In this document: piece by piece, positions 1 to 5,765 of the stretch | How positions within the stretch are numbered: position 1 is the stretch's first letter | Layout of the letters: the number at the start of each line of letters is the position of its first letter | From: Gammaproteobacteria bacterium | GTDB lineage: Bacteria; Pseudomonadota; Gammaproteobacteria; Methylococcales; Methylomonadaceae | NCBI GenBank assembly: GCA_024511045.1 | Contig: JANEMG010000069.1 | Span: 1-9,268, forward strand | Direction of reading: 5' to 3' | DNA: 9,268 bases | The notes under the pieces: generated by a model | Databases searched by the model: none | What the model was told of the DNA's origin: nothing | Seen by the model: only the letters and a program-made list of their open reading frames with translations | Program-made: the position numbers and the translations under genes

Positions 1-204
1 TATGCAGAGGCAGGTCACCCCGAGTACCGGAGTTATGACCTGGTCGATTTAACTGTAGTGGGCATGGATGAGACAGCAACAGTCGATTCGGCACAAATCG
101 GCAGGATAGCCGATTTGGACGAGCCACGAAGTGGATCGCCCGCAGGGGGACAGGCCAAAGACGGCCTGTCATCAAAAAACAATAGAGAGACAGGACAGGC
201 ATGA
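1..204 (+). CDS. C-terminal end of an unidentified upstream gene (partial)
   Basis: Reading frame 1 is open from the left edge to a TGA at 202-204, giving 67 residues. The first 40 or so look like ordinary folded protein (a stretch reading HPEYRSYDLVDLTVVGMDET). The last 28 are rich in Gly, Ser, Asn and Gln, and part of them is encoded by a hairpin repeat at 124-170. The stop overlaps the ATG of the next gene (ATGA at 201-204), which supports this being a real translated gene of the same operon. I do not recognise the family from this fragment. In BREX operons brxB precedes the large ATPase, but nothing here demonstrates BrxB. Confidence 0.6.
   Translation, partial: YAEAGHPEYRSYDLVDLTVVGMDETATVDSAQIGRIADLDEPRSGSPAGGQAKDGLSSKNNRETGQA
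124..170 (+). repeat. Double-hairpin repeat, copy 1
   Basis: A short stem CCAC/GTGG (124-127 and 131-134, loop GAA) is followed by the core CGCCCGCAGGGGGA at 137-150. A perfect 8-base stem then pairs GACAGGCC (149-156) with GGCCTGTC (163-170) across a 6-base loop. A second element of the same layout lies at 231-273. Both are inside coding sequence near a gene junction, and the cores are read in the same phase (Ser-Pro-Ala-Gly-Gly here). No T-run follows the stem on the plus strand, so it is not a typical intrinsic terminator. It may be a small dispersed repeat that has extended the upstream protein's tail. Confidence 0.6.
192..195 (+). promoter_or_regulatory. Ribosome binding site for the DUF6079 ATPase gene
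   Basis: AGGA lies 5 bases upstream of the ATG at 201, inside the last codons of the previous gene. With the ATGA stop-start overlap it supports initiation at 201 through translational coupling. A second purine-rich site (AGGGGGAG, 251-258) lies 8 bases before an in-frame ATG at 267. Confidence 0.5.
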
Positions 205-3200
205 CAAATTCACAGGACAAAGAATTTGGACGCACCGCAGGTGCGCCCGAAGGGGGAGCCCCAGGGATGGGGCGACTCAAATACGGAGACCTAATCCAGT
301 TCGACCCGATTGAGTCGGTCGTTCAATTGCGTGACGCGGACAAGTCCAGCGCCGCACAACACTTGGTTAACACATACGTCATTTCTGATGAGATGGCGGA
401 ACGGCTCATCCAGCTTGTCATCCCGCAGATGCAGTTTAAACAGCCCGTAGACAACAAAGGCCTGTTGGTCGTCGGTAACTACGGTACCGGTAAATCACAC
501 TTGATGTCGGTGGTTTCCAGCCTTGCAGCAGATGCCTCCCTGCTGGAAGGAGTGAATCATTCCGGTGTTCGGGATGCAGCAAAGCAGATCGCCGGCCGCT
601 TTAAGGTCATCCGTACCGAAATTGGCGCAACCACCATGTCTCTGCGCGACATTCTGGTTGCCGAGTTAGAAGAGAGCCTCGATAAACTCGGCGTGAACTA
701 CGGCTTCCCCGAGGCGGGCACCATCACTAGCCACAAGCGGGCCTTCGAGGACATGATGGAAAAGTTCCGCCAGGCCTACCCTGAGCACGGCCTCCTTCTG
801 GTGGTCGATGAGTTACTGGATTATCTGCGTACTCGTAAGGATCAGGAGCTGATCCTGGATCTTAACTTCCTCCGCGAGATAGGCGAAGTCTGCAAAGACC
901 TGCGTTTCCGCTTTATGGCTGGTGTGCAGGAAGCCATTTTCGATAGTCCTCGCTTCGCCTTTGTTGCCGACAGTATCCGCCGGGTTAAGGATCGCTTCGA
1001 GCAAATCTCGATCGCACGCAGCGACGTCAAGTACGTGGTAGCCGAGCGTCTTCTCAAAAAGACCGCCGAACAGCAAGCCAGGATCCGTGACTATCTGACG
1101 CCATTCGCCAGGTTCTACGGCAATATGAATGAGCGGATGGACGAGTTTGTCCGACTCTTTCCTGTGCATCCCGATTACATCGACACTTTCGAGCGGGTCA
1201 CCGTGGTCGAAAAGCGCGAGGTGCTCAAGACACTCTCCTTGGGCATGAAAGGCATCCTCGACAAGGACGTGCCTCAGGACGAGCCAGGGCTGATCGCCTT
1301 CGACAGCTACTGGAACACACTCAAACAGAACGCATCCTTCCGCGCTATTCCCGATATCCGGGCTGTCATCGATTGTAGTCAGGTGCTGGAATCCCGCATC
1401 GAAAATGCTTTTCCCCGCAAACAATATAAGCCGATGGCCCTGCGTCTGATCCGTGCGTTATCTCTCCACCGTCTAACTACTGGTGACATTTACGCGCCCA
1501 TGGGGGCGTCCGCGGAGGAGCTGCGTGATCGCCTTTGTCTCTTTGATCCATTGATTGCCGAACTGGGAAGTGACGAGCCAGATAAAGATCTACAAACCCA
1601 TGTGGAAACAGTTCTGCGCGAAATACATAAAACGGTAAGCGGCCAGTTTATCTCTTTCAATGAAGATAACCGTCAGTACTATCTCGACCTGAAGAAAACG
1701 GATGACTTTGACGCGTTAATTGACAACAAAGCGAGTGTTTTGGATCCAAATGAACTTGATCGCTATTACTATGAAGCGCTCAAGCGGGTCATGGAGTGCC
1801 AGGATGCCACCTATGTTACTGGTTACAAGATTTGGCAGCATGAACTGGTTTGGCAGGAACATAAAGCCGCCCGCACCGGCTACCTGTTCTTCGGAGCCCC
1901 TAATGAGCGCTCCACTGCGGTGCCTCAGCGAGACTTCTACCTCTATTTTATCCAGCCAAACGATCCACCCCGGTTCAAGGATACTAAAGAAAGTGACGAA
2001 GTCTTCTTTCGTCTGAAAGGTACTGATGAGGAATTCCAAACCGCGCTGAAGAGTTACGCGGCTGCCCTTGACCTTGCGGCCACCTCATCGGGTCATGCCA
2101 AGTCCACCTATGAATCCAAAGCCAACGGCTTCCTGAAGAAGCTGGTCCAGTGGCTGCAGAAGCACATGACCAATGCCTTCGAAGTCACCTATCAGGGCCG
2201 CACCAAGTCCATGACCGAATGGGCCAAGGGTAAATCTATCCGTGACTTGTCGGGCCTGTCGCCCCACGAGACCATCAATTTTCGCGATTTGGTGAACACC
2301 ATTGCCGGTGTTTGCCTGGCTCCAAGCTTCGAGAACCAGGCTCCGGACTACCCCTTCTTCTCGGTGCTCATCACCGGCAACAACCGCGCTCAGGCAGCAC
2401 TGGACGCTCTGCGCGCCATCGCCGGGCAGAACCGTACCAAGCAGGCCACAGCCGTACTGGATGCCCTGGAGCTGCTCGACGGCGAGAAGCTTGACCCCTA
2501 CAAGTCGAAGTACAGCAAATTTATCCTTGATGCCGTCAAGTCCAAGGGCCACGGTCAGGTGGTGAACCGCAGCGAGATTATCCAGGACGACCACGGTCTG
2601 GAATATATGAATCCAGGCGCATCAAGGCTTGAGCCCGAATGGGTAGTGGTCATCCTGGCGGCATTGGTCTACTCCGGCGATATTGTTCTCGCCATTCCGG
2701 GTAAAAAATTCGACGCTACCGGCCTTGCGCAGCTTGCCGCCACCGGCATGGATGAACTGATCCGTTTCAAACATCTGGAGCACCCCAAGGAATGGAACCT
2801 GCCCGCGCTCAAAGCGCTGTTTGAACTACTTGGTATGACGCCTGGTATGGCCCAGCTTGTTACCCAAGGCAAGGACGAACCGGTGCAGAACCTGCAGCAG
2901 GCCGTAGACAAAGTGGTCAAACGCCTCGTCACGACCCAGCAGACCCTGCGTGATGGGCTGTCATTCTGGGGAATGGATCTACTCGCAGATACCGACCTCG
3001 CCAGCCAGGTCAGCGGACTGGATGAAGCCAAGCGCTTCTTTGAATCACTCCAGGCCTATTCATCGCCTGGCAAGCTGAAGAACTTCCGCTACAGCGCCCA
3101 GGAAGTCATGGCTGTTGAGCCAGCTGTTAAGGCTCTAGATGAGTTGGATTCCCTGCGCGAGTTCGTCATGGATTATGGGCCGACGGCATCCTGGCTCGCC

Positions 3201-4004
3201 ACTGCCGAAGCGGTACTGCCTGCCGAGCATGACTGGGTGGACCGGATGAAGGCCACTCGGCAGGATGTGATGGACGCACTCAAGCAGGCAGACTTGACCA
3301 AGCTGGCCACGCAATCCCAAGGAATCGGGGCCAAACTCCAGAAGATCAAGAAAGATTACATTGTCGCGTACATCGGCCTGCACACCAAGGCCCGGCTGGG
3401 CGTGAACGACGATAAGCGTAAAGCGGCGCTGCTCAATGATGCCCGCCTGCAGACCTTGCTCAAACTGGCTGGTATCGACCTGATGCCCCGGCAACAGCTC
3501 ACCGACTTCCAGAACCGCCTGGCTGAGCTGAAGAGCTGCTTTGCCCTGACAGAGCAAGACCTGGATTCCGGCCCGATCTGCCCGCATTGCCAATACCGGC
3601 CAGCCACGGAATCCGGTCACGCTGCATCCCGGGCGTTGGATCAACTGGACGAGCAGCTGGACAAACTGACTGAACAGTGGATACAGACGCTTCTCAACAA
3701 CCTGGCTGACCCAATGACCCAGGCCAATATCAGTGAATTACTGCATGAAGATGACAAAAAGATCATCCAGTCATTCATGGAAGAAAAATCACTACCAGAG
3801 CCTGTTGATGCGGGTTTCATTCAAACCTTGCAAACGGTATTGGCTGGCCTGCAAAAAGTAGAGGTAAAGGAAGAAGAACTGTTGGCAACGATTTCAGCCC
3901 TTGGCCCAGCCACGCCCGATGAATTCAAGCGGGCGGTCAGTGATTATGTTGATAACCTGACCAAAGGCAATGATCCGGCGAAAGTGCGGATCGTGTTGGT
4001 GTAA
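201..4004 (+). CDS. DUF6079-type large P-loop ATPase (PglY/BrxC-like)
   Basis: This 1267-residue protein is a predicted ATPase of a defence system. After a low-complexity start, the conserved-looking opening MGRLKYGDLIQFDPIESVVQ begins at residue 23. The Walker A motif GNYGTGKS is at 92-99. A Walker B strand, hydrophobic residues leading into DE at 203-204, follows, so an intact AAA+-like nucleotide-binding domain occupies about residues 60-300. The rest is long and mostly helical-looking, with a CPHC pair at 1127-1130. Length, N-terminal ATPase and late CxxC fit DUF6079 proteins and resemble PglY and BrxC, the large ATPases of Pgl/BREX phage exclusion. ATP hydrolysis is supported by motifs; the role in defence is inferred from family and neighbours. 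The start at 201 overlaps the previous stop, but 267 is an alternative because the first 22 residues are largely repeat-encoded. No transmembrane segment or signal peptide is apparent. Confidence 0.85.
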   Translation: MTNSQDKEFGRTAGAPEGGAPGMGRLKYGDLIQFDPIESVVQLRDADKSSAAQHLVNTYVISDEMAERLIQLVIPQMQFKQPVDNKGLLVVGNYGTGKSHLMSVVSSLAADASLLEGVNHSGVRDAAKQIAGRFKVIRTEIGATTMSLRDILVAELEESLDKLGVNYGFPEAGTITSHKRAFEDMMEKFRQAYPEHGLLLVVDELLDYLRTRKDQELILDLNFLREIGEVCKDLRFRFMAGVQEAIFDSPRFAFVADSIRRVKDRFEQISIARSDVKYVVAERLLKKTAEQQARIRDYLTPFARFYGNMNERMDEFVRLFPVHPDYIDTFERVTVVEKREVLKTLSLGMKGILDKDVPQDEPGLIAFDSYWNTLKQNASFRAIPDIRAVIDCSQVLESRIENAFPRKQYKPMALRLIRALSLHRLTTGDIYAPMGASAEELRDRLCLFDPLIAELGSDEPDKDLQTHVETVLREIHKTVSGQFISFNEDNRQYYLDLKKTDDFDALIDNKASVLDPNELDRYYYEALKRVMECQDATYVTGYKIWQHELVWQEHKAARTGYLFFGAPNERSTAVPQRDFYLYFIQPNDPPRFKDTKESDEVFFRLKGTDEEFQTALKSYAAALDLAATSSGHAKSTYESKANGFLKKLVQWLQKHMTNAFEVTYQGRTKSMTEWAKGKSIRDLSGLSPHETINFRDLVNTIAGVCLAPSFENQAPDYPFFSVLITGNNRAQAALDALRAIAGQNRTKQATAVLDALELLDGEKLDPYKSKYSKFILDAVKSKGHGQVVNRSEIIQDDHGLEYMNPGASRLEPEWVVVILAALVYSGDIVLAIPGKKFDATGLAQLAATGMDELIRFKHLEHPKEWNLPALKALFELLGMTPGMAQLVTQGKDEPVQNLQQAVDKVVKRLVTTQQTLRDGLSFWGMDLLADTDLASQVSGLDEAKRFFESLQAYSSPGKLKNFRYSAQEVMAVEPAVKALDELDSLREFVMDYGPTASWLATAEAVLPAEHDWVDRMKATRQDVMDALKQADLTKLATQSQGIGAKLQKIKKDYIVAYIGLHTKARLGVNDDKRKAALLNDARLQTLLKLAGIDLMPRQQLTDFQNRLAELKSCFALTEQDLDSGPICPHCQYRPATESGHAASRALDQLDEQLDKLTEQWIQTLLNNLADPMTQANISELLHEDDKKIIQSFMEEKSLPEPVDAGFIQTLQTVLAGLQKVEVKEEELLATISALGPATPDEFKRAVSDYVDNLTKGNDPAKVRIVLV
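231..273 (+). repeat. Double-hairpin repeat, copy 2
   Basis: A perfect 6-base stem pairs CGCACC (231-236) with GGTGCG (240-245) across a GCA loop. The core CGCCCGAAGGGGGA (244-257) matches copy 1 at 13 of 14 bases. A second stem pairs GCCCC (258-262) with GGGGC (269-273) across the 6-base loop AGGGAT. The order, a 3-base-loop hairpin, then the core, then a 6-base-loop hairpin, is the same as at 124-170, although the stem sequences differ. It encodes roughly residues 11-25 of the ATPase (Ala-Pro-Glu-Gly-Gly in the core), in the same phase as copy 1. The potential internal ATG at 267 begins in the loop of the second hairpin. Confidence 0.6.
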
Positions 4005-4007
4005 CGC

Positions 4008-5765
4008 ATGACCAGGGAAGAACTCATTGCCCGCTTGAAAGGCTATGAATGGACCGACTTCGAGTGCAAAAAGGCGCAAAGAAGCGTACCCAGGGATGCC
4101 TATCCCACGGTAAGCGCTTTTGCCAACACCCAAGGGGGCTGGCTGCTGTTCGGTGTATCGGAAGTCAACGGACAGTTGCAGGTCAGTGGCGTTGATGCAG
4201 ATGCCTTCGACCGCGTCCAGAACGACTTTCTTTCTGCCTTGCGCAGCGGCCAAAAGCTCAACCAGGTCATCAGTGCCGAACCACATGTATACGAACTGGA
4301 TGGCAAGCGCATCCTTGTCTTTCACATTCCTGAATTGCCACGCTATCAAAAACCTGTCTACCTGAAGGGCGATCCAAGAGAAACCTATATTCGCCGGGCA
4401 GCCAGTGATGAACGCATCACCGATGCCGAGTTACAACGATTTCTACGCGACAATGCCATGCGTCCCTGGGATGCTGAAACGGTTGCAGAAATAAGTATTG
4501 ACCGGTGTTTTGACGAGGAAACGATTCAATGGTATCGACAGCTGTTTTACCGCAGAGATCCGGAACAGCGTCAGATCGAAGACGCGTTGGAGTTCCTCCG
4601 GGAGTGGAATTTCATTGTCGAACAAGAAGGGAGTATGCTCCCGACTCGCGCCGGTGTTCTTCTTTTTGGAACTGACCACGCTGTCCGTCAACTGTTGCCT
4701 CGCCCGATTCTCGACTACCAGCGGATCGATACTCGATTTGACCAATGGTCAAGTGATGAACGTTGGCATGATCGCATGGTCTTTGAGGAAAATATCTTCA
4801 AGACCTGGCGTGAACTTGTTGCAAAATATAGGCGACTTGCCGAGCATCCGTTTTCTCTCGACCCGGCCACACTGCGCAGAAATGACGATCCGCCGGACTA
4901 TGTTTCTTTCCGGGAAGCGGCGATCAACCTGCTGATTCATCAGGATTATGGCGACCACTTCCGCAAGCCCGTCATAAAATTTTTCACCGATCGCACGATT
5001 TTCTGGAACCCCGGAGACGCCTTCTATACAGAATCCGAACTCTTAGACCCAACAGAGAAGGAGGTCCGCAACCCATCAATTGTTAAGGCTTTCCGCAGGA
5101 TAGGGATGAGCGATCAGGCCGGCTCGGGAATTCGCGCTATCTTTCGGAACTGGCGCGGTCTCGGCAATGTTCCACCGGAAATCCATAATGACAAGTCAAG
5201 GAAATCCTTCGAGATTGTTCTGTTAAAACAACCGCTTTTAACTGACAGACAAAAGGAGTTTCTACAAACGGTCGGTGCGAATCTGAATGCTGAGGAAGCC
5301 GACGTCTTTGCTTTCGCGGCTGAAAAAGGCGTGGTCAATTTAACGGATATTCGAGCATTAACTAGCGCGACGACAGCACAGGCCAAAGCGCTTGCTGGAC
5401 GCTTGACCCATCAGCGTCTTCTGGTGGCTGTTTCCGAGGACACCTTTGAACTGGCGCCAGCCATGAAGCAACGTTATGGCCATGACTTGCCAGTACATCC
5501 TGATACCCCGGAAGTTACCCCGGAAGTTACCCCGGAAGTTACCCCGGAAGTCCGTTTACTCACAGTGCTCAAAGGAGAAATGTCCAGACAGCAACTGAAA
5601 GTGGCCCTTGCGCTGAGAGATGATGAGCACTTCCGCAAGGCTTACTTATTACCTGCACTGGAAGCAGCATTGATCGAAATGACGATCCCCGACAAACCCC
5701 GCAGCAGCAAGCAAAAGTACCGGTTAACCCATAAGGGGAAACAGTACCTGGAGCAGAATCAATGA
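4008..5765 (+). CDS. AlbA_2 (Schlafen-type) / HATPase_c_4 ATP-binding protein
   Basis: This 585-residue soluble protein is assembled from recognisable parts. Residues 10-120 look like an AlbA_2 domain, with E19 and K21 (FECKKAQ) and the signature AFANTQGGWLLFGVSE at 37-52. Residues about 300-400 match the HATPase_c_4 region of RecG-like ATP-binding proteins: REAAINLLIHQDYG at 302-315, NPG at 334-336, RNP at 354-356 and GSGI at 372-375. Four TPEV units occupy 500-515. The tail (about 516-581) resembles the Fic-type C-terminal winged helix, with HFRKAYLLPALEAALIE and KYRLT. Proteins of this architecture are usually annotated as transcriptional regulators or ATP-binding proteins; some AlbA_2/Schlafen relatives act on nucleic acid. 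Activity here is unknown. It starts 3 bases after the ATPase stop with no clear Shine-Dalgarno, suggesting re-initiation, and overlaps the methyltransferase start. Its place between ATPase and methyltransferase suggests an integral or accessory defence component. Confidence 0.8.
   Translation: MTREELIARLKGYEWTDFECKKAQRSVPRDAYPTVSAFANTQGGWLLFGVSEVNGQLQVSGVDADAFDRVQNDFLSALRSGQKLNQVISAEPHVYELDGKRILVFHIPELPRYQKPVYLKGDPRETYIRRAASDERITDAELQRFLRDNAMRPWDAETVAEISIDRCFDEETIQWYRQLFYRRDPEQRQIEDALEFLREWNFIVEQEGSMLPTRAGVLLFGTDHAVRQLLPRPILDYQRIDTRFDQWSSDERWHDRMVFEENIFKTWRELVAKYRRLAEHPFSLDPATLRRNDDPPDYVSFREAAINLLIHQDYGDHFRKPVIKFFTDRTIFWNPGDAFYTESELLDPTEKEVRNPSIVKAFRRIGMSDQAGSGIRAIFRNWRGLGNVPPEIHNDKSRKSFEIVLLKQPLLTDRQKEFLQTVGANLNAEEADVFAFAAEKGVVNLTDIRALTSATTAQAKALAGRLTHQRLLVAVSEDTFELAPAMKQRYGHDLPVHPDTPEVTPEVTPEVTPEVRLLTVLKGEMSRQQLKVALALRDDEHFRKAYLLPALEAALIEMTIPDKPRSSKQKYRLTHKGKQYLEQNQ
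5505..5552 (+). repeat. 12-base tandem repeat, four copies, encoding TPEV
   Basis: The unit ACCCCGGAAGTT begins at 5505, 5517 and 5529 as exact copies. A fourth at 5541 differs only in its last base. Each unit is four codons, Thr-Pro-Glu-Val, so a gain or loss of copies keeps the frame. It links the ATP-binding part of the protein to its C-terminal winged helix. Near-identical DNA, rather than only similar protein, points to recent slippage expansion. Similar xPEV/xGEV linkers are familiar in this protein family. Confidence 0.9.
5750..5753 (+). promoter_or_regulatory. Ribosome binding site for the methyltransferase gene
   Basis: GGAG lies 8 bases upstream of the ATG at 5762, inside the last codons of the preceding gene. 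This spacing, with the ATGA overlap at 5762-5765, supports the 5762 start. An immediately following ATG at 5765 would shorten the protein by one residue. Confidence 0.55.

Noticed and set aside
149..180. Intrinsic terminator from the 8-base stem followed by ATCAAAAAAC
   Set aside because: The run after the stem is A-rich on the plus strand, not T-rich. On the minus strand the T-run precedes the stem. Neither gives a standard terminator, and the genes on both sides are coupled.
838..856. Perfect 8-base inverted repeat with a 3-base loop (AGGATCAG / CTGATCCT)
   Set aside because: It lies inside the ATPase coding region just after the Walker B motif, has no T-run, and the codons read naturally (KDQELIL). 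One such palindrome in 9 kb is plausible by chance.
813..1424. Minus-strand open frame of 203 codons, and similar ones at 2085-2594, 3135-3644 and 3894-4349
   Set aside because: They lie opposite genes with strong family motifs, have no recognisable domains, and are expected by-products of codon bias on the plus strand.
1492..1509. Near-palindrome ACGCGCCCA / TGGGGGCGT resembling the repeat core
   Set aside because: One mismatch, no second hairpin and no core sequence; it is read as ordinary codons (YAPMGAS) and is not a third copy of the 124-273 element.
5505..5552. CRISPR-like direct repeats
   Set aside because: The units are 12 bases, directly abutting without spacers, and encode an in-frame TPEV linker.
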